Origin: CAVVNN01 sp963749605
GTDB lineage: Bacteria; Actinomycetota; Thermoleophilia; Solirubrobacterales; 70-9
Direction: 5' to 3'
Assembly (NCBI GenBank): GCA_963749605.1
Contig: CAVVNN010000002.1
Span: 62,001 to 126,000 of the forward strand
DNA length: 64,000 nt
The notes beneath the pieces are model-generated. The model was given only the letters and a program-made list of their open reading frames with translations. It ran no database searches and had not been told where the DNA came from. A program made the position numbers and the translations under genes. Positions 26,229 to 33,172 of this stretch are shown here, one piece after another (position 1 is the stretch's first letter; every line of letters begins with the position of its first letter).

Positions 26229-26950
26229 TCAGGTGACGAGTGGGATCACGCAGCGGTAGTGCCTTGTATCACTCGCAATACTGACAGCACCGGAGTCGAT
26301 TTCTCCACCCGCAGTTACGGTCACCACCGCATAGGTATTAGGGCCAGAAAGATTTGTGATGTCACTCGACCACTCTTCGCCACCAAGCGTCACCTGGTTT
26401 GGCGAAGGCGGCGAGCTGAAGCGCCTCGGGCAGCGCCCCGCCCTGTTCGGCGCAGGCGACTGCGGCCTGCGGGCGCAGTGACGGCCGCCGAACTCGCCGA
26501 GGTCTGCCAGCAGGCGCCGGCGAAAAACTGCGTGTTGACCGTGCAGCCGGCGTGGTGCCCGTTCACGGTGGTCGCGTTGACGGCGTTGACTGCGTTGAGC
26601 GCGGTTTCGGCGTCGGTCGCCGAGTCGGCGCTTTCCGCGTGCACGGCGTTCGGCACCGGGCCCAGGGTCGCCTCGTCGACCTGCTTGGCGCCGACCGAGT
26701 TAGGTACCAGGACGGCGCCCGGGACCGAGCCAGGCGCGAGGCTGGCGCCGGTGACAGTGCCCGGCTTGAGCCGGTTGCCCGGCACCGATCGCAGCTTCAG
26801 CCGGTTGCCGGGGAGCGACTTGACCTTGATCGTGGCGCCGTTGGTCTTCTTCGCCTTCCCGATCGCGTAAACGCCGTCGCCGAGCGCCGCGAACAGCGCG
26901 ATCAGCGAAACGATCAGTGCCGGAGAAGGCCTGCGCAGGCCCTTTTCCAT
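26229..26950 (-). pseudogene. Secreted Solirubrobacterales-type protein, split by two apparent frameshifts
   Basis: Start ATG 26950 follows GGGGAGGAAACG, a good ribosome-binding site. The N terminus has a membrane segment (SPALIVSLIALFAALGDGVYA) and then repeats of the type LPGNRLKLRSVPGNRL and LAPGSVPGAVLVPNSV. The conserved C-terminal module is in two other frames: VACAEQGGALPEALQLAAFA and then VTLGGEEWSSDITNLSG and RHYRCVIPLVT with a stop at 26229. One extra base near 26455 and one near 26407 restore a 239-residue protein. Function is unknown; the family is common in this lineage. A real pseudogene or base-calling error are both possible. Confidence 0.7.
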
Positions 26951-27083
26951 CGTTTCCTCCCCATTTCGTGGACGAGACAGGTCCCCAGTCGATGCTGGGA
27001 AATTCGGGGATCCAGGTTACTTCAACTCAATCAACCGGTGGACGGAAATACAGGCCCGCCCGTGTGGAGCCGGCCTGGAGGCC

Positions 27084-28043
27084 TCAGCTCTCGACTTCGC
27101 GGTAGTGATCGCGCCAGATCACTCGGTAGAGACGGAGGTGGCGCGGCAGTGTCTTCAGCCCGGGGATGAACGGGATGCAGACGAAGGCGAGGCTGAGGAT
27201 GCCCATCAGGGCGAAGATCAGCGCGTCGGCGTTGGGCGATTCCTTGAACGGTTCGATCTGGTACCAGACGGTGTAGAGCCAGAGCCAGACCTGCCCCGGA
27301 TAGCTCCCCGTCTCGTTCATCATTCCCCACTGTTCGCCGAGCAGGTGCTGGCCTTCGGCGCGTTCCTCGAAGTAGCCGCCGCCGGAGAGGAAGAGCAGCG
27401 GCTTGGTGTAGTTGGTCTGGTAGAAGCGGTGGTTGTTGGCGACCAGGGCGCCGTCGAGGCCGCCGCTCTGGGCGAGGCCGAGCAGCGCCGCCATCATCGG
27501 CGCGACCGGGTTGTAGTGCGCACGGGGAAGGAGAGCCGCGGCCCCACCGGGGGATCCCGCCTTTTCGAGGGCTGCCGCGTATTCGTCGGTCCAGGCTTTC
27601 TGCACCGTCGGGGGCGAGCCCTGGTACGCGGCAAGAGCCGTCTTCAAGCGCGGGTCGGCGGGGATCTCCTGCAGCGGTTCGATCACGAAGTCCTTCGCCG
27701 TGTCGACCGGGATTCGCACGCCCGGAGTGCTCTGCAGGTCGAGCGGGCCGATCTTCTGGGTCGCGTCGGGGGTGTGGTTGTAGGGCGGGCCGTATTCGGC
27801 GATCTCGCTGGTCCCGTTCAGCTCCGTCACCGCGGTCGCGACGAAGTCGCCGGGGTCGGCCTGCGCCCAGCTCTGGATCGTTGTGGGCGATAGGTCGGGG
27901 GAGGAGAAGAGGACGGTGAGGACGACGGCGAGCACCGTGATCGCGCCGAGTACGACGGCGAGCTCCTTGACCAGGTCGTAGCGGACGAAGGGGCCGGGCC
28001 AGGGGGTGGCGGGGTCCGGCGAGGCCGGCGGGGTCGCGTTCAC
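27084..28043 (-). CDS. Membrane protein of a cytochrome b operon
   Basis: 319 residues. There is one N-terminal membrane segment (LAVVLGAITVLAVVLTVLFSS), a long presumably extracytoplasmic region of about 170 residues containing EIAEYGPPYNHTPDATQKIG, and two C-terminal membrane segments (VWLWLYTVWY; LIFALMGILSLAFVCIPF). It starts at GTG 28043, overlapping the cytochrome b stop by 4 nt, so it is probably a subunit of the same complex. It lies where a subunit IV/cytochrome b C-terminal half would be, but no PEWY quinol-site motif is seen. I do not recognise the family. Confidence 0.65.
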   Translation of the reverse strand: MNATPPASPDPATPWPGPFVRYDLVKELAVVLGAITVLAVVLTVLFSSPDLSPTTIQSWAQADPGDFVATAVTELNGTSEIAEYGPPYNHTPDATQKIGPLDLQSTPGVRIPVDTAKDFVIEPLQEIPADPRLKTALAAYQGSPPTVQKAWTDEYAAALEKAGSPGGAAALLPRAHYNPVAPMMAALLGLAQSGGLDGALVANNHRFYQTNYTKPLLFLSGGGYFEERAEGQHLLGEQWGMMNETGSYPGQVWLWLYTVWYQIEPFKESPNADALIFALMGILSLAFVCIPFIPGLKTLPRHLRLYRVIWRDHYREVES

Positions 28044-28678
28044 TGTTCCTTGGCCGGGTAGGGGGGCACCACGCCGAGGCGGCGCACCAGCAGCACGTGC
28101 CAGATCACCAGCGCGACGACGGCGAGTGGCAGCAGGATCACGTGGAACGTGTACATCTGGCCGAAGTCGGCGACGTTGAAGAAGGCGCCGATGCCGACGG
28201 AGTTGAGCCCGTCCTTGCCCTCGCTGGCGATCCACTGGGAGTCGAAGTTCTGTTGGGAGAGGTAGCCGGTGAAGGCGGCCCCGATCGCGACCAGGAAGGT
28301 GACGGCGCCGGTGACCCAGGTGCGGCCGCGGCCACCGCGCCAGGCGCCCATGAAGAACTTCCCCCAGAGGTGGATGACCATGGTGAAGAAGAACAGCTCC
28401 ACGCTCCAGAGGTGGATGCCGTTGAAGAACCGCCCGACGCTGGCGACATGCCACCATTCCGGCCCCTTCAGCCCGAGGATCATCCCCGAGACGACGACGA
28501 CGATCAGCGAGGCGATCGTGGCGGCGCCGAAGACGTAGATCCACGACGAGACGTAGGAGGGCTGGCGGTCTGGGAGCAGCTTCTCCGGCGGCAGCGCTCG
28601 GACCGCCCGCTCGCGCACCCAGGTCGTCCACATCCGCTTCTCGGCCGCCGACACGGGGCGTCCCGGCTCCGCGCTCAT
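28040..28678 (-). CDS. Cytochrome b/b6 N-terminal domain protein
   Basis: 212 residues with four membrane segments. Two His pairs supply ligands for two b haems: GIHLWSVELFFFTMVIHLWG and the helix FHVILLPLAVVALVIWHVLL. The layout matches the b6-type N-terminal half of cytochrome b in quinol-cytochrome c/plastocyanin reductases. It overlaps by 4 nt both the tiny upstream membrane gene and the downstream 319-residue gene, forming a tight three-gene operon. No adjacent Rieske or cytochrome c1 gene is present; a DoxX-Rieske protein lies 8 kb away. Confidence 0.85.
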   Translation of the reverse strand: MSAEPGRPVSAAEKRMWTTWVRERAVRALPPEKLLPDRQPSYVSSWIYVFGAATIASLIVVVVSGMILGLKGPEWWHVASVGRFFNGIHLWSVELFFFTMVIHLWGKFFMGAWRGGRGRTWVTGAVTFLVAIGAAFTGYLSQQNFDSQWIASEGKDGLNSVGIGAFFNVADFGQMYTFHVILLPLAVVALVIWHVLLVRRLGVVPPYPAKEQ

Positions 28679-28833
28679 GCCTGGGGCCGCTTTGGGAACG
28701 GAATCAGGATCGCGGCGACGAAGACCGCGATCATCAGCAGGATGACGACGACGTTTGCCACCGACATCTGGAAGAAATGCCAGTGCAGGTAGTGCGCTGG
28801 ATTGCTCAGATCGAACAGCGCCGCGAGACTCAC
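28675..28833 (-). CDS. 52-residue membrane protein leading the cytochrome b operon
   Basis: GTG 28833 to TGA 28675 encodes 52 residues: a polar N terminus with two His (NPAHYLHWHFFQM), one membrane helix (VANVVVILLMIAVFVAAILI) and a short basic tail FPKRPQA. The stop overlaps the cytochrome b start (ATGA), the same coupling as between the next two genes, which supports it as real. It resembles the single-helix accessory subunits of respiratory complexes, but no family is recognised. Confidence 0.7.
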   Translation of the reverse strand: MSLAALFDLSNPAHYLHWHFFQMSVANVVVILLMIAVFVAAILIPFPKRPQA

Positions 28834-28871
28834 GGGACGACCGTACACCAGCCGTCGGCCGTGTCAAGAGC

Positions 28872-30167
28872 TCAGAGGATGGCGAGCACCCCCAGCGCCA
28901 GCACCGAGGCGGCGATCGCGGCGAGGGTGATCCCGGTCACCCAGCGCTCGCCGCGCCCCAGCGCGTAGCGGCCCATCAGATCCCTGTCCTTGGCCAGCGA
29001 GCGGATGAAGGGGAGGAGGACGAGGAGCAGAACCGCGTTCAGCGCCTGGGAGAGGAAGAGGATCGGGATCAGCGGCGCGCCGGGGATCAGCACGATCGTG
29101 ACCGCGGCGAGGACGACGGCGCCGAAGCTGAGGTAGAAGAAGCGCGCCTCGGCGAAGCTGTCGTCGAGGTCGGCCCTGCGGCCGAGCGTCTCGGAGATCG
29201 AGTAGGCGGTGGAGAGCGGCACGATCGCCGCCGCGAGCAGGGCGGCGCCGAGGAAGCCGAGCCCGAACAGGGTGGCGGCGGTGTCCCCGGCCAGCGGTTC
29301 GAGGGCGCGGGCGGCGTCGCGGGCGTCGTTGATCGTGATTCCCTGGACGTGCAGCGTCGCCGCGCAGGCGACGACGACGAAGAGGCCGATGACGCCTGTC
29401 AGCACCGCGCCGACGATGACGTCCACCCGCTCGTAGCGGATGTCCTTGACGTGCAGGCGCTTGTCGACCGCGTAGGACTGGATGAAGGCGAGGCCCCAGG
29501 GCGCCAGCGTTGTGCCGAGGGTGGCCACTGCGACCAGGAGCGCGTCGCGGGTGAGCGGGATGCTGGGCACGACGAGGCCCTTGGCGGCGGCGCCCCAGTC
29601 GGGGTGGGCGAGGAAGCCGGAGATTATGTAGGCGACGAAAACCGAGCTGAGCGCGAGCAGGATGTGCTCGACGTGGCGGAAGTTCTCGCGCAGGACCAGG
29701 GCGGAGACGCCGATCGCCGCCAGCGGCACGCTGAGGTAGCGGCTCATCCCGCCGAGCAGTTCCATCCCGGCCGCGACGCCGGCGAACTCGGCGCAGAGGG
29801 TGCCGGTGTTGGCGAGGACGAGAGCGGCGAGAACGATCGCCGCGGCGCGCCCGCCGTAGCGCTCCCGCACCAGCGTCAGCAACCCCTTGCCGGTGACGAT
29901 CCCGAGCCGCACCCCGAGCTCGTGGAAGACGACCAGCGCGGCTGTGGAGAGGGCGAGGACCCAGAGCAGCTCGTAGCCGTATTTGGCGCCGAGGATGGAG
30001 TAGGTGGTGATTCCCGCCGGGTCGTCGTCGGAGAGTCCGGCCAGCATCCCCGGTCCGACCACGGCGAGCAGCGCCGCCAGGGCGCCGCCGCGCAGCAGCA
30101 GGTGGCGCCTGCGCGCGAGGCGCCAGTGGGTGTGGCGGCCGGGGGTGCGGTGGGCGCGGTCGGGCAC
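28872..30167 (-). CDS. Nramp-like divalent cation transporter with variant metal-site motifs
   Basis: 431 residues, about 11 membrane segments of the LeuT-fold Nramp family. The first unwound helix reads SDDDPAGITTYS where manganese/iron Nramps have DPGN, and the sixth has TLAPWGLAFIQS where they have MPH. Loss of the metal-binding Met and Asn suggests a substrate other than Mn2+ or Fe2+, as in the Nramp-related Mg2+ or uncharacterised clades. The start is GTG 30167. The gene is divergent from the cobalamin riboswitch operon, leaving about 65 nt to the putative promoter at 30231. Confidence 0.8.
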   Translation of the reverse strand: MPDRAHRTPGRHTHWRLARRRHLLLRGGALAALLAVVGPGMLAGLSDDDPAGITTYSILGAKYGYELLWVLALSTAALVVFHELGVRLGIVTGKGLLTLVRERYGGRAAAIVLAALVLANTGTLCAEFAGVAAGMELLGGMSRYLSVPLAAIGVSALVLRENFRHVEHILLALSSVFVAYIISGFLAHPDWGAAAKGLVVPSIPLTRDALLVAVATLGTTLAPWGLAFIQSYAVDKRLHVKDIRYERVDVIVGAVLTGVIGLFVVVACAATLHVQGITINDARDAARALEPLAGDTAATLFGLGFLGAALLAAAIVPLSTAYSISETLGRRADLDDSFAEARFFYLSFGAVVLAAVTIVLIPGAPLIPILFLSQALNAVLLLVLLPFIRSLAKDRDLMGRYALGRGERWVTGITLAAIAASVLALGVLAIL

Positions 30168-30230
30168 GGGGTTGCGGCATACATTGACCGCCGACCCCGA
30201 TGCCTTTCGGCGGTCCCCTGGGTCGCCGGG

Positions 30231-30236
30231 TAGACT
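30231..30236 (+). promoter_or_regulatory. Putative -10 element for the cobalamin riboswitch transcript
   Basis: TAGACT at 30231-30236 is identical to the hexamer in front of the c-di-AMP riboswitch and would start transcription a few nt before the aptamer. Confidence 0.45.
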
Positions 30237-30249
30237 CGCCCGCGTACAT

Positions 30250-30417
30250 ACGGTCGGTGGTCAAGGGAAGTCCGGTGAGAAGCCGGCGCGGTCCCGCCAC
30301 TGTGACCGGGTCAAGGAAGTCGCGGGCGCCCAGCGCGTCAGCCACTGGGGACGACACAGAGTCCCCGGGAAGGTGCGGCCGACCACCCCGGAAGCCAGGA
30401 GACCTGTCCCCGGCCAG
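30250..30417 (+). promoter_or_regulatory. Cobalamin (B12) riboswitch
   Basis: The class is recognised by AAGGGAAGTCCGGTGAGAAG at 30273 onward, CCGGCGCGGTCCCGCCACTG (the B12 box region) and the 3' block GGAAGCCAGGAGACCTG at 30390-30406. Elements are in the usual order and distance. It ends about 33 nt before the ATG of a DUF4430 protein and so should repress the downstream ECF operon when cobalamin is abundant. Confidence 0.93.
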
Positions 30418-30449
30418 CCAATTCAACCCTCGAGGAAAGGGTGGCTTAA

Positions 30450-31235
30450 ATGCCAAGACTCATTCCATTCCGGCTGGCCGCCGCGTGCGCGCTGGCTCTG
30501 TTGTTCGCCCTGTCGATTGCCGGCTCGGCTGGGGCTCTGCCAGGGACCAGCCAGCCACCGCACCTGCGCGTCGTCGGTAAGGGCGGCAAGGTGCTTGCCG
30601 AACGCCTCGTCACCACGGCGACGACCTCGCTGAAGACCAGCCCGAAAGCGACCTGCCTGGGCACTGGCACCGGCGGCAGCGGTCGCTCGGTGAAGGTGCC
30701 GGGCAACACGGCGCTCGGCGTCCTCGCCAAGGCGGCGAAGACGACCGGCTCGCTGCGGCCGCTGCTGACCACCGACCACTACCGCGCCGAATTCGGGCTA
30801 GGACTATGTGGCGTCGGCAAGTCGAAGTCGAGCAGCAAGCGCTCCTGGTACCTGAAGGTCAACCACAAGGACCCGCAGCGCGGCGGCGAGCAGGTCAAGG
30901 TTCACGCTGGCGACGAAGTGCTCTGGGCGCTGGCGCCCTACCCGTACCCGGAAGAGTTGGTGCTGAGCGCGCCGGCGACGGCAAAAGCCGGGAAGGCGTT
31001 CACAGTGACCGTCACCGCCTACGACGACACAGGCAAACACAAGCCGGCCGTTGGGGTGACGGTGACGGGGGCGAGCGGTCCAACCGGGGCGGATGGCACG
31101 ACGACGGTTGTACTGAGCCAGCCAGCCGTGCTGCAGGCAACCCGCGGGAGCGACATCCCGTCCAACCGGGTGACAGTCTGCGGGAGCGAACCAGACATGG
31201 CGTGCGGAGCGCTGCCATCGGCGAGCGCAGGATGA
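30450..31235 (+). CDS. Secreted DUF4430 (transcobalamin beta-domain-like) protein
   Basis: 261 residues. A signal peptide (about 1-30) is followed by a DUF4430-like region (about 38-175): VPGNTALGVLAKAAKTTG, KRSWYLKVNHKDPQRGGEQV and KVHAGDEVLWALAPYP, the pattern of the C-terminal beta-domain of transcobalamin and intrinsic factor. An Ig-like module (about 178-250) follows. It is the first gene after the cobalamin riboswitch. GAGGAAAGGG lies before ATG 30450. Likely role: capture of cobalamin or a derivative outside the cell, inferred from domain and regulation. Confidence 0.8.
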   Translation: MPRLIPFRLAAACALALLFALSIAGSAGALPGTSQPPHLRVVGKGGKVLAERLVTTATTSLKTSPKATCLGTGTGGSGRSVKVPGNTALGVLAKAAKTTGSLRPLLTTDHYRAEFGLGLCGVGKSKSSSKRSWYLKVNHKDPQRGGEQVKVHAGDEVLWALAPYPYPEELVLSAPATAKAGKAFTVTVTAYDDTGKHKPAVGVTVTGASGPTGADGTTTVVLSQPAVLQATRGSDIPSNRVTVCGSEPDMACGALPSASAG

Positions 31236-31256
31236 CCGGACGGCAAGCCTAATCCC

Positions 31257-32231
31257 ATGAGGGGCCGCGGCACGGCGGTTGCGATCGCGCTGCTGGGTGC
31301 AGCGCTCGCGGCTGCCGGCTGCGGCCTCGGCCCGGGGTCGGAGGTCGGCGACGTGAGGCTGACGGTGACGCGGGATTACGGCGCCGAGCCGGTGCTCGAA
31401 AAGCCGGTCGGGGGCGTCACCGAATCCGACACCGTGATGCGGGCGCTCGACCGCAGCGCCGACATCACGACCCGTTATGGCGGCCGCTTCGTGCAGTCGA
31501 TCGAAGGGGTCGAAGGGGGGGAAGAGACCGGGCGCTATTTCGACTGGCTCTTCTACGTCAACGGCATCGAGTCGAATGTCGGCGCCGCCGACTTCCCGCT
31601 GCATGGCGGCGAGGCGATCTGGTGGGATTACCGCGACTGGACCTCGGCGCTGCACATCCCGGCGGTCGTGGGCTCCTGGCCGCAGCCCTTCCTCGGCGGC
31701 TACGAAGGAAGGCGGCGCCCGGTCGCGGTTGAGTGCATGGGCGGGGGCGGCGCCTGCGGAGAGGTGCGGAACAGATTGGAAAGCGCCGGCGCAGCGCTAG
31801 CACCACCCGCCGACGGGCCGAAAAGCGGCCTATATCTCCACAAATCGGCCCGTCGGGGTTTAACCGGGGGGGCGATCCGGGTCCTGGTCGGCCCGTGGGC
31901 GCGGGTGCGTCACGACCCTGCCGCCGCCCAGATCGAGGAGGGGCCGCAGGCCAGCGGCGTCTTCGCCGACTTCAGCGGGCACGGCGGTGGCCTCGGTTTG
32001 ACCGGGCTGGACGAAGGGGGCGCCCCGGCGCGCGACTTTGGGCGCGGCGCCGGGCTGGTCGCGGCGACGCGGCGCTACGAAGCGCCGCCGACCTGGGTCG
32101 TCACCGGCGTCGCGCTGCCCGGCGTGCGCGCTGCCGCCGGCTTGCTCGACACTGCTGACCTGCGCGACCATTACGCGGTTGCAACCGAGGGCGGGAAGGA
32201 GACGCCGCTGCCGCTGGAGGGCGCCCGATGA
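31257..32231 (+). CDS. DUF4430 lipoprotein with embedded palindromic element
   Basis: 324 residues. The lipoprotein signal ends in LAAAGCGLGPG. The DUF4430-like domain (about 30-130) has YFDWLFYVNGIESNVGAAD and GEAIWWDYRDW. The C-terminal half is of unknown type. Codons near 184-200 are contributed by a 47-bp palindromic element (31810-31856), so PKSGLYLHKSARR is inserted sequence. Its stop overlaps ecfT (ATGA at 32228). It is presumably a membrane-tethered partner of the secreted DUF4430 protein, passing ligand to the ECF importer. Confidence 0.75.
   Translation: MRGRGTAVAIALLGAALAAAGCGLGPGSEVGDVRLTVTRDYGAEPVLEKPVGGVTESDTVMRALDRSADITTRYGGRFVQSIEGVEGGEETGRYFDWLFYVNGIESNVGAADFPLHGGEAIWWDYRDWTSALHIPAVVGSWPQPFLGGYEGRRRPVAVECMGGGGACGEVRNRLESAGAALAPPADGPKSGLYLHKSARRGLTGGAIRVLVGPWARVRHDPAAAQIEEGPQASGVFADFSGHGGGLGLTGLDEGGAPARDFGRGAGLVAATRRYEAPPTWVVTGVALPGVRAAAGLLDTADLRDHYAVATEGGKETPLPLEGAR
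31810..31856. repeat. 47-bp palindromic element inside a DUF4430 gene (copy 1)
   Basis: Twelve-base perfect arms CCGACGGGCCGA and TCGGCCCGTCGG enclose AAAGCGGCCTATATCTCC and a short spacer. A copy differing at only two positions lies at 51955-52001 in murE. Confidence 0.9.
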
Positions 32232-33172
32232 GATCGCCGTTCGCCTACACGCCGAGGCTGGGACCGCTGCAGGCGGCGTCGCCGGGAGCGGCGGTCGCCT
32301 ATCTCGGCTCGCTGGTGGCGGTCGCCTTCATCTACTCCAACCCGCTCGTACTCCTGGCGGCCGGCGCCGCCACGGTCCTCGCCGGCCTGCTCGCGGGCGC
32401 CCGCGACGCCGTTCGCACCGCGCTGCGGATGGGCGTGACGTTGGCGCTTTTGATCGTCGTCGTCAACGCGCTCGTGGTCGGCCGCGGCGAGACGGTTCTG
32501 GCCCGGCTCGGAGACTGGCCGCTGCTTGGCCAGGTCGACGTCACCGCCGAGGCGATCGCCGCCGGGGCGGCGATCGGCCTGCGAGCTGCGGTCGCGATGG
32601 TCGCCTTTGCGGTCTACTCGGCCTGCGTCGATCCCGACCGGGTGCTGCGCGCACTGCGCCCGCTAGCCGGCCGCTCGGCCCTCACCGCGACCCTCGTCTC
32701 CCGCCTCGTTCCGGTAGCCGCGGCCGACGCCGCCCGCCTCCGCGACGCCGCCCGCCTGCGCGGTCCCGGCGCCGCCCCGGTGGGCCGTGCCCCCCTCGCC
32801 CGCCGCCTCCTGGCCGGCTCTCTCGACCGCGCCGTCGACGTGGCGGCCACCCTGGAGCTGCGCGGCTACTCCCTACCGCCCCCGCCCCCCCGCCGCCCAG
32901 TTGAAGCCTTGTACCCCCCGGGGGGTACAAAAAGCTTCAAGATGCGGTCGCGCTTCGACCGGCGCTTCTACGCGGTCGGCCTTCTGGTCCTCGTCGCCGC
33001 GATCGTCGGCAAGATCGCCGCCGCCGACGGCTTCTCCGCCTATCCGACGGTCGACTGGGGCATCGAGCCCTCCACCTTGGTTCTGTCGGCGCTCGTCGCC
33101 CTCGCTGGCCTTGCGCCGTGGCGCCCGCTCCCGGGTGACCGGCGAGTATTCCGGGGGAGGACCCGTGCCTGA
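32228..33172 (+). CDS. ecfT: ECF transporter transmembrane protein EcfT
   Basis: 314 residues with about five to six membrane segments. The two coupling-helix Arg motifs of EcfT are seen in ARLRGPG near residue 177 and ELRGYSL near 214, which contact the ATPase. EcfT joins the ATPase dimer to the S component in energy-coupling factor vitamin importers. The start overlaps the previous gene. Residues about 225-238 (VEALYPPGGTKSFK) are encoded by a 40-bp palindromic element. Confidence 0.85.
   Translation: MRSPFAYTPRLGPLQAASPGAAVAYLGSLVAVAFIYSNPLVLLAAGAATVLAGLLAGARDAVRTALRMGVTLALLIVVVNALVVGRGETVLARLGDWPLLGQVDVTAEAIAAGAAIGLRAAVAMVAFAVYSACVDPDRVLRALRPLAGRSALTATLVSRLVPVAAADAARLRDAARLRGPGAAPVGRAPLARRLLAGSLDRAVDVAATLELRGYSLPPPPPRRPVEALYPPGGTKSFKMRSRFDRRFYAVGLLVLVAAIVGKIAAADGFSAYPTVDWGIEPSTLVLSALVALAGLAPWRPLPGDRRVFRGRTRA
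32901..32940. repeat. 40-bp palindromic element inside ecfT
   Basis: A perfect 22-bp inner dyad at 32909-32930 centred on CCCCCCGGGGGG, with outer arms TTGAAGC at 32901-32907 and GCTTCAA at 32934-32940. It adds residues between the second coupling motif and the last membrane segments of EcfT. Confidence 0.9.
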
